Positions 34,297 through 46,839 of a stretch of DNA of 46,839 bases are shown here, piece by piece (position 1 is the first letter of the stretch; every line of letters begins with the position of its first letter). Under the pieces are notes generated by a model, which saw only the letters and a list, made by a program, of their open reading frames with translations, was not told the DNA's origin and ran no database searches. This DNA comes from Kluyvera intermedia (GTDB taxonomy: Bacteria; Pseudomonadota; Gammaproteobacteria; Enterobacterales; Enterobacteriaceae). The position numbers and the translations under genes were made by a program. The stretch is from positions 1 to 46,839 of the forward strand of contig NZ_JAKCNS010000100.1 in the NCBI RefSeq assembly GCF_021440345.1. The letters run 5' to 3'.

Positions 34297-35118
34297 TTAC
34301 TCCATCGGCATACGCAGTGGGTCAGGATATTGATACTCAAATCCCAGCTCGCGACAGATACGATTGCCATCAATAATCTTGCCCTGCCCTTTGCCGCTAT
34401 CGCTAAACAGCGGTACCGCCAAACCAAGCTCCCGCGCCATTTGCGGGTAAAAAATACGCCGCGCTGGATGCTCTGGCGCGCAGATGTTATAGATGTGCCC
34501 GCCCTTAGGGGCCTGAAGCAGCAGCGTAATAGCAGAAATCACATCTTCAAGGTGCACCAGATTGACGCCGTGCTGACCATCCGGCGCCGACTTGCCGGCG
34601 AAGAAGCGCCCTGGATGGCGCCCCGGCCCAACAAGCCCAGCCAGACGCAGAATATCCACCGAAGTTCCCGGCAACTGATGCAGCCAATCTTCCAACTCTT
34701 TGAGTACTAAGCCGCTGGCAGTAACCGGTGCACGTGGCGTGGTCTCTTTAACCGTACCTTCTTCTTTACCGTAGACCGAGGTTGAACTGGTAAAGATAAT
34801 GCGCGGGATATGGTGTGCCAGCGCGGAATCAACAATCTCCTGCACCGCCTGATGATAAAAATCTTCACCTTCGCCGCTGCGGCGCGCCGGTAGCGTTATC
34901 ACCAGCGCGTCAACATTCATCAAGGCATCAAGATCGTCCGCCTCGCATACCAACTGCGGATCCAGCCGTAGCGGATAGCTTTCAATACCGCACATTCGCG
35001 CAGCCTCTACGCCATCTTCCGTCGTTTTACTGCCGGTAACATGCCAGCCACGCGCCATCAATGACAGCGCCAGCGGCATACCCAGCCACCCTAAACCGAC
35101 AATTGCCACTTTCTTCAT
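34297..35118 (-). CDS. yeeZ: NAD-binding epimerase/dehydratase-like protein YeeZ
   Basis: This 273-residue protein is similar throughout to E. coli YeeZ. It has an N-terminal Rossmann motif (VAIVGLGWLGMPLA) and an extended-SDR-like body with FTSSTSVYG and HLEDVISAI. The biological role is unknown. The ATG at 35118 follows GGAGA by seven bases and matches the E. coli N-terminus; a frame to 35145 would add nine residues. It is divergent from the his operon, as in E. coli, and separated from the his promoter by about 110 bp. Confidence 0.93.
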   Translation of the reverse strand: MKKVAIVGLGWLGMPLALSLMARGWHVTGSKTTEDGVEAARMCGIESYPLRLDPQLVCEADDLDALMNVDALVITLPARRSGEGEDFYHQAVQEIVDSALAHHIPRIIFTSSTSVYGKEEGTVKETTPRAPVTASGLVLKELEDWLHQLPGTSVDILRLAGLVGPGRHPGRFFAGKSAPDGQHGVNLVHLEDVISAITLLLQAPKGGHIYNICAPEHPARRIFYPQMARELGLAVPLFSDSGKGQGKIIDGNRICRELGFEYQYPDPLRMPME

Positions 35119-35229
35119 TGCGCTATCTCCTGATTGTTGCCGCACTCCTCTTACTAAGGCTACGCCACCACGCCAAAACTGACAATTTATAGTGGCAACA
35201 TGAATAGATTTAATGAATGAAAAAAGCGC

Positions 35230-35259
35230 TTGCCTTCAACGACAAAAGTGGTTTAGGTT
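35230..35259 (+). promoter_or_regulatory. Main his operon promoter
   Basis: TTGCCT (35230-35235) and TAGGTT (35254-35259) are spaced by 18 bp. TAGGTT is, as I recall, the -10 box of the Salmonella and E. coli his promoters, and the sequence after it (AAAAGACATCA) matches their leader start. Confidence 0.78.
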
Positions 35260-35297
35260 AAAAGACATCAAGTGAATAGTCATTCAACGAGAATTTT

Positions 35298-35348
35298 ATG
35301 AGCCGCGTTCAATTTAAACACCACCATCATCACCATCACCCTGACTAG
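35298..35348 (+). CDS. hisL: his operon leader peptide
   Basis: This 16-residue peptide, MSRVQFK followed by seven histidines and PD, differs from E. coli HisL only at residue 2 (Ser for Thr). Ribosome stalling in the seven His codons during shortage of charged tRNA-His favours the antiterminator and lets RNA polymerase read on into hisG. It is too short for ordinary ORF calling but certain from its sequence and place. Confidence 0.97.
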   Translation: MSRVQFKHHHHHHHPD

Positions 35349-35409
35349 TCTTTCAGGCGATGTGTGCTGGGAGACATTCAGATCTTCCAGTGGTGCAAGA
35401 ACGCAAGAG

Positions 35410-35445
35410 AGCCCCCGGAAGATCATCTTCCGGGGGCTTTTTTTT
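35410..35445 (+). terminator. his attenuator terminator
   Basis: A perfect thirteen-base stem (AGCCCCCGGAAGA with TCTTCCGGGGGCT) around a three-base loop is followed by eight Ts, 35 bp before the hisG ATG. Together with hisL it is the classic attenuation control of histidine synthesis. Confidence 0.96.
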
Positions 35446-35479
35446 GAACCAAATTCAGCAGGGTAATGAGGAAAACAGA

Positions 35480-36379
35480 ATGTTAGATAACAGCCGTTTA
35501 CGCATAGCTATTCAGAAATCAGGTCGCCTGAGCGATGATTCACGCGAATTACTCGCCCGTTGTGGTATTAAAATCAATCTCCACACCCAGCGTCTGATTG
35601 CGATGGCGGAGAACATGCCTATCGATATCCTGCGCGTTCGCGATGACGATATCCCGGGCCTGATTATGGACGGCGTAGTTGATCTCGGCATCATCGGCGA
35701 AAACGTTCTGGAAGAAGAGCTGCTGAGCCGCCGCGCTCAGGGCGAAGACCCGCGCTATTTCACCCTGCGCCGTCTGGATTTCGGCGGCTGCCGCCTGTCC
35801 TTAGCCACCCCGGCGGATGAAGCGTGGAATGGCCCGGCCGCGCTCGACGGTAAACGTATCGCTACCTCTTACCCACACCTGCTCAAACGTTATCTCGACC
35901 AGAAAGGCATCACCTTTAAGTCCTGCCTGCTGAACGGTTCTGTGGAAGTCGCCCCGCGCGCCGGTCTGGCGGACGCCATCTGCGATCTGGTTTCTACCGG
36001 CGCAACCCTCGAAGCCAACGGCCTGCGTGAAGTGGAAGTCATGTTCCGCTCCAAAGCCTGCCTGATTCAGCGCGATGGCGAGATGAGCGATGCGAAACAG
36101 CAGCTGGTCGATCGCCTGCTGACCCGTATTCAGGGCGTGATTCAGGCTCGCGAGTCAAAATACATCATGATGCACGCGCCGACCGAACGTCTGGATGAAG
36201 TGATTGCCCTGCTGCCGGGCGCTGAACGCCCAACTATTCTGCCGCTGGCTGGCGATCAGCAGCGCGTAGCGATGCACATGGTGAGCAGCGAAACCCTGTT
36301 CTGGGAAACCATGGAAAAACTCAAAGCCCTGGGTGCCAGCTCTATTCTGGTGCTGCCAATTGAGAAGATGATGGAGTAA
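35480..36379 (+). CDS. hisG: ATP phosphoribosyltransferase
   Basis: This 299-residue protein (same as E. coli) condenses ATP with PRPP, the first and feedback-inhibited step of histidine synthesis. It is the long-form HisG: two periplasmic-binding-like catalytic lobes ([12 protein letters not shown] at the start, [21 protein letters not shown] for PRPP binding) and a C-terminal regulatory ACT-like domain that binds histidine. The ATG at 35480 is preceded by GAGGA; the upstream open frame runs through the attenuator and is not coding. It is the first structural gene of hisGDCBHAFI. Confidence 0.98.
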   Translation: MLDNSRLRIAIQKSGRLSDDSRELLARCGIKINLHTQRLIAMAENMPIDILRVRDDDIPGLIMDGVVDLGIIGENVLEEELLSRRAQGEDPRYFTLRRLDFGGCRLSLATPADEAWNGPAALDGKRIATSYPHLLKRYLDQKGITFKSCLLNGSVEVAPRAGLADAICDLVSTGATLEANGLREVEVMFRSKACLIQRDGEMSDAKQQLVDRLLTRIQGVIQARESKYIMMHAPTERLDEVIALLPGAERPTILPLAGDQQRVAMHMVSSETLFWETMEKLKALGASSILVLPIEKMME

Positions 36380-36384
36380 TTGCC

Positions 36385-41889
<5,505 letters not shown>

Positions 41890-41896
<7 letters not shown>

Positions 41897-42489
41897 CTGA
41901 ACAACTGGACTGGGAAAAAACCGACGGACTGATGCCCGCCATCATCCAACATGCGGTTTCCGGCGAAGTTTTAATGCTGGGTTATATGAATCAGGACGCG
42001 CTGGCTAAAACCCAGGAGTCCGGCAAAGTCACCTTTTACTCGCGCACTAAACAGCGTCTGTGGACCAAAGGTGAAACCTCCGGCAACTTCCTGAACGTGG
42101 TCAGCATCGCGCCGGACTGCGACAACGATACCCTGCTGGTGCTGGTGAATCCCATTGGCCCAACCTGCCATAAAGGCACCTCAAGCTGCTTTGGCGATAC
42201 CAGCCACCAGTGGCTGTTCCTGTATCAGTTAGAGCAACTGCTGGCCGAGCGCAAAACCGCCGACCCGGAAAGTTCCTATACCGCCAAACTGTATGCCAGC
42301 GGCACCAAGCGCATTGCGCAGAAAGTGGGGGAAGAAGGCGTGGAAACCGCGCTGGCGGCAACGGTTCACGATAAGTTTGAGCTGAAGAACGAAGCTTCGG
42401 ATCTGATGTATCACCTGCTGGTACTGCTGCAGGATCAGGAGCTGGATTTGACGACGGTGATTGAGAATTTGCGCGCACGTCATCAGTAA
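41890..42489 (+). CDS. hisI: Bifunctional phosphoribosyl-AMP cyclohydrolase / phosphoribosyl-ATP pyrophosphatase
   Basis: In this 199-residue protein (E. coli 203), the N-terminal cyclohydrolase domain (residues 1-114) has [18 protein letters not shown], the metal site [10 protein letters not shown] and [11 protein letters not shown]. The C-terminal pyrophosphohydrolase domain has [13 protein letters not shown]. It performs the second and third steps of the pathway. It is the last gene of the operon, followed by a terminator. Confidence 0.98.
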
Positions 42490-42500
42490 GTCCTTTCTTC

Positions 42501-42527
42501 AAGCCCGGCCACTGTGCCGGGTTTTTC
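42501..42527 (+). terminator. Terminator of the his operon
   Basis: CCCGGC and GCCGGG form the stem, extended by neighbouring pairs, followed by TTTTT, about 15 bp after the hisI stop. Confidence 0.88.
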
Positions 42528-42645
42528 GCTTTATGCCCTCCCCCGATAACCTTAATGACCGATAACGATTATATTTTTTTGTCGACAGACGGTATGATCG
42601 CGCCTAAAAGCGATAATCGCATCAGAATTGGGTTTGAGGAATGCT

Positions 42646-43650
42646 ATGAAATATTTGGTCACCGGCGCCGCGGGCTTTATTGGTTTTCATGTCAGCCAGC
42701 GCCTGCTCGCTGCCGGACATCAGGTTGTCGGGATTGATAATCTGAATGATTATTACGACATCAGCCTGAAGCAGGCGCGCCTCGACCAGCTGCCATCAGC
42801 AGATTTCCATTTTGTGAAAATGGATCTGGCGGACACGCCGGCCATGGCGGCTTTATTTGCCGAGCAGAAGTTTGACCGCGTCATCCACCTCGCCGCTCAG
42901 GCCGGTGTGCGCTATTCGCTGGAAAATCCGCATGCTTACGCCCAGGCCAATCTCGTCGGTCATCTCAACGTACTAGAAGGCTGCCGTCATAATAAGGTGC
43001 AGCACCTGTTGTACGCTTCATCCAGCTCGGTCTACGGTCTGAACCGCAAAATGCCGTTCTCCACCGATGACAGCGTGGACCACCCGGTCTCACTGTACGC
43101 GGCCACCAAGAAAGCCAATGAGCTGATGTCGCATACCTATTCGCATCTGTATGGCCTTCCGACCACCGGGCTGCGTTTTTTCACCGTTTATGGCCCTTGG
43201 GGTCGTCCGGATATGGCGCTGTTCAAGTTCACCAAAGCCATGCTGGAAGGCAAAAGCATTGATGTCTACAACTACGGCAAGATGAAGCGCGACTTCACCT
43301 ACATTGATGATATCGTCGAAGCCATTATCCGCCTGCAGGATGTTATCCCGGAGCCAAACAGCGAATGGACGGTTGAAACCGGCTCTCCGGCGACCAGCTC
43401 CGCGCCGTATCACGTCTACAACATCGGTAACAGCTCCCCGGTTGAGCTGATGGATTACATTACCGCTCTGGAAGAAGCGATTGGCGTAAAAGCTGAGAAA
43501 AACATGATGCCCATGCAGCCGGGCGACGTACTGGAGACCAGCGCCGAGACGCAGCCTCTTTACGATCTGGTAGGGTTCAGACCGCAAACCTCGGTGAAAG
43601 ATGGGGTGAAGAACTTCGTCGATTGGTATCGCGCGTTTTATAAAGTGTGA
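42646..43650 (+). CDS. uge: UDP-glucuronate 4-epimerase (Uge/Gla-type)
   Basis: This 334-residue extended short-chain dehydrogenase has the NAD motif VTGAAGFIGFHVSQ at the N-terminus, YASSSSVYG with the catalytic serine region, and the YxxxK pair in SLYAATKKANE. It interconverts UDP-glucuronate and UDP-galacturonate, a donor for capsule or core polysaccharide, as described for Klebsiella uge/gla. GAGGA lies before the ATG at 42646; a frame to 42628 would add six residues. It lies between hisI and ugd, whose product makes its substrate UDP-glucuronate. Gene name by similarity to the Klebsiella type. Confidence 0.88.
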   Translation: MKYLVTGAAGFIGFHVSQRLLAAGHQVVGIDNLNDYYDISLKQARLDQLPSADFHFVKMDLADTPAMAALFAEQKFDRVIHLAAQAGVRYSLENPHAYAQANLVGHLNVLEGCRHNKVQHLLYASSSSVYGLNRKMPFSTDDSVDHPVSLYAATKKANELMSHTYSHLYGLPTTGLRFFTVYGPWGRPDMALFKFTKAMLEGKSIDVYNYGKMKRDFTYIDDIVEAIIRLQDVIPEPNSEWTVETGSPATSSAPYHVYNIGNSSPVELMDYITALEEAIGVKAEKNMMPMQPGDVLETSAETQPLYDLVGFRPQTSVKDGVKNFVDWYRAFYKV

Positions 43651-43655
43651 ATAGC

Positions 43656-43682
43656 AAAAAGCCCTCATCAAGAGGGCTTTTT
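43656..43682. terminator. Bidirectional terminator between uge and ugd
   Basis: AAAAAGCCCTC and GAGGGCTTTTT form a strong symmetric hairpin. It serves uge (plus) and could also serve ugd (minus). Confidence 0.88.
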
Positions 43683-43722
43683 GATTCAGTTCGCCAGCAA
43701 AGTCGCGGCGATCGTTTAGCAA

Positions 43723-44889
43723 TCAATCATTACCAAACAGGTCGCGGGTATACACCTTCTCTTCCACATCCGCCAGCTCTTCGGCCATACGGTTGGAGAT
43801 GATGACGTCAGCTTCCTGCTTAAAGGCATTGAGATCGCGCACTACGCGTGAATTGAAGAATTCATCTTCCTTCATCACCGGTTCATAGATTATTACCGGA
43901 ATACCTTTGGCCTTAATACGCTTCATAATCCCCTGAATGGAGGAGGCGCGGAAGTTATCAGAGCCGGACTTCATAATCAGCCGGTAAACGCCCACCACCT
44001 TCGGCTTACGCGCGAGGATAGAGTCAGCAATAAAATCTTTGCGCGTGCGGTTAGCATCAACAATAGCCCCGATGATGTTATTCGGCACGGCTTCATAGTT
44101 GGCCAATAGCTGTTTGGTATCTTTTGGCAGGCAGTAGCCACCGTAACCAAACGACGGGTTGTTGTAGTGATTGCCGATACGCGGGTCGAGACACACCCCT
44201 TCGATAATCTGACGCGAGTTCAGACCCAGGCTTTCGGCATAGCTGTCCAGCTCATTAAAGTAGGCCACGCGCAGCGCCAGATAGGTATTGGCAAACAGCT
44301 TGATGGCTTCGGCTTCAGTGGAGTCAGTAAACAGCGTCGGAATATCTTGTTTGACCGCACCTTCCTGTAACAGCGAGGCAAACCGCTCGGCACGTTCGGA
44401 GCGTTCGCCAATGACGATACGCGACGGGTGCAGGTTGTCGTACAGCGCGCGGCCTTCGCGCAGGAATTCCGGCGAGAAGAAGATATTGTCGATGCCCAGT
44501 TCTTCTTTAATCGATTTGGTAAAACCAACCGGAATGGTGGATTTGATAATCATCACCGCCTGCGGGTTGATTTCGATAACGTCGCGGATAACCGACTCTA
44601 CGCTCGACGTGTTGAAATAGTTGGTTTTCGGATCGTAGTCCGTTGGGGTCGCGATGATAACGTAGTCCGCATCGCGGTAGGCATCATGCTTATCGGTCGT
44701 CGCCCGGAAATTCAGTGGTTTCGTCGCCAGATACTCTTCAATCTCTTTATCCACGATGGGCGATTTTTTCTGATTCAGCATGTCGACTTTGGACTGGATG
44801 ATATCCAACGCGACGACTTCGTGATGCTGGGCGATCAAAATGCCGTTCGACAGGCCAACGTACCCTGTTCCTGAGATAGTTATCTTCAT
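43723..44889 (-). CDS. ugd: UDP-glucose 6-dehydrogenase
   Basis: This 388-residue enzyme oxidises UDP-glucose to UDP-glucuronate with two NAD. The N-terminal Rossmann domain starts [14 protein letters not shown], the catalytic cysteine lies in [13 protein letters not shown] (near residue 260), and the C-terminal domain has [20 protein letters not shown]-glucuronate feeds capsule, colanic acid, 4-aminoarabinose and, through uge, galacturonate. A gap of 208 bp separates it from gnd upstream; only the gnd terminator is recognised there. Confidence 0.97.
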   Translation of the reverse strand: MKITISGTGYVGLSNGILIAQHHEVVALDIIQSKVDMLNQKKSPIVDKEIEEYLATKPLNFRATTDKHDAYRDADYVIIATPTDYDPKTNYFNTSSVESVIRDVIEINPQAVMIIKSTIPVGFTKSIKEELGIDNIFFSPEFLREGRALYDNLHPSRIVIGERSERAERFASLLQEGAVKQDIPTLFTDSTEAEAIKLFANTYLALRVAYFNELDSYAESLGLNSRQIIEGVCLDPRIGNHYNNPSFGYGGYCLPKDTKQLLANYEAVPNNIIGAIVDANRTRKDFIADSILARKPKVVGVYRLIMKSGSDNFRASSIQGIMKRIKAKGIPVIIYEPVMKEDEFFNSRVVRDLNAFKQEADVIISNRMAEELADVEEKVYTRDLFGND

Positions 44890-45043
44890 CGGTTCTGTAA
44901 CTTCTTCCGGTTAAACATTTGAAGGTGAACACGTCACCGCCGTGGGACCCAACGCAGTGGTATCGGGTAAGCGTGGGGTCAGTATATCGCGATTTACTGC
45001 AACGGCGGCTATCAGACCTGACTGAATGCTGTTTTCTGGGCAT

Positions 45044-45070
45044 AAAAAAGCCCGGAGGAGCGCTCCGGGC
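45044..45070 (-). terminator. Terminator of gnd
   Basis: On the minus strand GCCCGGAG and CTCCGGGC form the stem, followed by six Ts, about 28 bp after the gnd stop. Confidence 0.9.
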
Positions 45071-45097
45071 CTGCATTTGCGGTTGGCTTAAATCAGA

Positions 45098-46504
45098 TTA
45101 ATCCAGCCATTCGGTGTGGAACACACCTTCTTTATCGGTGCGTTTATAAGTATGCGCCCCGAAGTAGTCACGCTGAGCCTGAATCAGGTTAGCTGGCAGT
45201 ACTGCTGCACGGTAGCTGTCGTAGTACGCCACAGCCGCAGAGAAGGTTGGTACCGGAATACCGTTCTGTACCGCGTAGGCAACAACATCACGCAGCGCCT
45301 GCTGGTAATCGTCAGCGATGTTTTTGAAGTACGGTGCCAACAGCAGGTTTGCGATGCCCGCATTTTCAGCGTAGGCGTCGGTGATTTTCTGCAGGAACTG
45401 CGCACGAATGATACAGCCCGCGCGGAAGATCTTCGCGATTTCACCGTAGTTCAGATCCCAGTTGTATTCGTCAGAAGCGGCACGCAGCTGAGAGAAGCCC
45501 TGTGCGTAGGAGACGATTTTACCCAGGTACAGTGCGCGACGTACTTTCTCGATAAATTCAGCTTTATCACCAGCCAGTTTCGCCTGCGGGCCAGTCAGCA
45601 CTTTAGATGCTGCAACGCGCTGCTCTTTCAGGGAGGAGATGTAACGAGCGAATACGGATTCGGTGATCAGCGACAGAGGCTCGCCCAGATCCAGAGAGCT
45701 CTGGCTGGTCCATTTACCGGTGCCTTTGTTGGCCGCTTCATCCAGGATCACATCAACCAGGTACTTACCTTCTTCGTCTTTCTTAGTGAAGATATCTTTG
45801 GTGATGTCGATCAGGTAGCTGCTCAGCTCGCCTTCGTTCCATTCTGTGAAGGTGGTGGCCAGCTCGTCGTTAGACAGGTTCAGACCGCCTTTCAGCAGAG
45901 AATAAGCTTCAGCAATCAGCTGCATGTCGCCGTATTCAATACCGTTGTGAACCATTTTCACGTAGTGGCCTGCACCATCAGCACCGATATAAGTCACACA
46001 CGGTTCGCCGTCTTCGGCAACCGCAGCAATCTTAGTCAGGATCGGAGCAACCAGTTCGTACGCTTCTTTCTGACCGCCAGGCATGATGGATGGGCCTTTC
46101 AGTGCGCCCTCTTCACCACCGGATACACCGGTACCGATGAAGTTAAAGCCTTCAGCAGACAGCTCACGGTTACGACGAATGGTGTCCTGGAAGAAGGTAT
46201 TGCCACCATCAATGATGATGTCGCCTTTATCAAGGTACGGCTTCAGGGAATCGATGGCAGCATCGGTGCCAGCGCCCGCTTTCACCATTAACAGGATACG
46301 ACGTGGGGTTTCAAGAGACTCGACGAACTCCTTCACCGTGTAGTGCGGAACCAGTTTCTTACCCGGGTTCTCGGCAACAACTTCTTCGGTTTTTTCGCGG
46401 GAGCGGTTGAAGATGGAGACGGTATAACCGCGGCTTTCGATGTTGAGCGCCAGGTTGCGCCCCATCACTGCCATACCGACAACGCCGATCTGTTGCTTGG
46501 ACAT
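45098..46504 (-). CDS. gnd: 6-phosphogluconate dehydrogenase, decarboxylating
   Basis: This 468-residue pentose-phosphate-pathway enzyme converts 6-phosphogluconate to ribulose 5-phosphate with NADP. The NADP motif [17 protein letters not shown] is at the N-terminus, [21 protein letters not shown] and the catalytic lysine in [16 protein letters not shown] follow, and the helical C-terminal domain is complete. The ATG is preceded by GGAG. gnd marks the boundary of the O-antigen/capsule locus in enterobacteria and is often carried along when such loci are exchanged. Confidence 0.98.
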   Translation of the reverse strand: MSKQQIGVVGMAVMGRNLALNIESRGYTVSIFNRSREKTEEVVAENPGKKLVPHYTVKEFVESLETPRRILLMVKAGAGTDAAIDSLKPYLDKGDIIIDGGNTFFQDTIRRNRELSAEGFNFIGTGVSGGEEGALKGPSIMPGGQKEAYELVAPILTKIAAVAEDGEPCVTYIGADGAGHYVKMVHNGIEYGDMQLIAEAYSLLKGGLNLSNDELATTFTEWNEGELSSYLIDITKDIFTKKDEEGKYLVDVILDEAANKGTGKWTSQSSLDLGEPLSLITESVFARYISSLKEQRVAASKVLTGPQAKLAGDKAEFIEKVRRALYLGKIVSYAQGFSQLRAASDEYNWDLNYGEIAKIFRAGCIIRAQFLQKITDAYAENAGIANLLLAPYFKNIADDYQQALRDVVAYAVQNGIPVPTFSAAVAYYDSYRAAVLPANLIQAQRDYFGAHTYKRTDKEGVFHTEWLD

Positions 46505-46839
46505 TACATACTCCTGTCAGGGGATGGTACTGCGAAACATAACGCAGCTTGATTGCTTCTTATGTTAACTCAGGATGCTAAAAATCAATAACATTTGATG
46601 GTGACGGAAAGTGCTGTCAAACAGCCCTATAAAATGCAACCGTCGAAAATTTCGATATATCTTATTTAAATTATATAGATGAAAGGTCACACACTATCAC
46701 TTTCCTTCGATCCAAACACCAACCCAAAATTGATTGCAATGAAGGTAGCACTATAAAATCGATTCAATTAATAACTTAAATTCAAAACAAAAAGCAATAT
46801 CGAATAAAGTAACATCAAACTAATCCTGACCGAAGAAGT
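46505..46839. other. AT-rich right edge upstream of gnd
   Basis: These 335 bp contain the gnd promoter region and then a strongly AT-rich stretch (from about 46640) with no ORF I can support. This is the usual look of the transition from gnd into a surface-polysaccharide gene cluster. Confidence 0.6.

Noticed and set aside
35360..35479. N-terminal extension of HisG
   Set aside because: The frame is open but passes through the attenuator hairpin; the ATG at 35480 has GAGGA and fits the family length.
45116..46291. 391-codon open frame antisense to gnd
   Set aside because: It mirrors the highly conserved gnd coding frame on the other strand and has no recognisable family or ribosome binding site. 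It is a codon-bias shadow.

Overview
The window is a piece of a chromosome from the family Enterobacteriaceae. Gene content, gene order and protein sequences closely match the E. coli 44-min region (serU-mtfA-asnT, cbl-nac, erfK, amn, yeeO, cobTSU, yeeX, yeeA, dacD, sbcB, yeeED, plaP, yeeZ, hisLGDCBHAFI, then ugd and gnd). The presence of nac, a UDP-glucuronate 4-epimerase gene beside hisI, and fairly high GC in core genes fit an Enterobacter/Lelliottia/Klebsiella/Citrobacter-like organism. I cannot fix the genus from sequence alone.

Layout. 1-439 is gene-poor. 440-6406 holds tRNA-Ser(CGA), mtfA, a tRNA-Asn, a MocR-type regulator divergent from an EamA transporter, cbl, nac with a clear sigma-54 promoter and a distant NtrC-like site, and a second tRNA-Asn. 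6551-10910 holds an RluA-type pseudouridine synthase, a Gfo/Idh/MocA oxidoreductase, erfK and amn. 11063-21747 is an accessory block in the place where E. coli carries yeeN. 21878-23798 holds tRNA-Asn (minus), yeeO and tRNA-Asn (plus). 23996-35118 holds core genes for cobinamide salvage, thiosulfate uptake, putrescine uptake, a DD-carboxypeptidase and exonuclease I. 35230-42527 is the complete his operon with its leader peptide and attenuator. 42646-46504 holds uge, ugd and gnd, at the edge of a surface-polysaccharide locus that lies to the right.

Most interesting region. The accessory block contains what looks like one self-contained sulfated-sugar uptake and desulfation system. A minus-strand operon encodes a glucose-family PTS EIICB permease, a Cys-type sulfatase without a signal peptide, an aldose-1-epimerase-like protein, an RpiR/MurR-family regulator with a SIS domain, and two small DUF202 membrane proteins (YidH- and YidG-like). 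A divergent gene encodes the anaerobic sulfatase-maturing radical-SAM enzyme (anSME) that such a sulfatase needs. The shared 157-bp control region carries two copies of a TGAAA-N4-TATTTC-type motif, one lying over a predicted -10 box, and a near-consensus CRP site about 60 bp upstream of the predicted start. The proposed flow is: the PTS imports and phosphorylates a sulfated sugar; the formylglycine sulfatase desulfates it in the cytoplasm; the epimerase helps it into central metabolism; the sugar-phosphate relieves RpiR repression. The substrate is unknown.

Next to it lies a second, apparently lower-GC module: an N-terminally truncated arylsulfotransferase-like gene, a LysR regulator, an unknown 81-residue ORF and a HAD phosphatase. 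An exact 18-bp direct repeat brackets the whole block, at 10984-11001 and 21833-21850. It derives from the tRNA-Asn terminator and suggests insertion next to asnW. Compared with E. coli as I recall it, the amn-asnW-yeeO-asnU block and the cbl-nac-asnV-erfK block are in swapped order.
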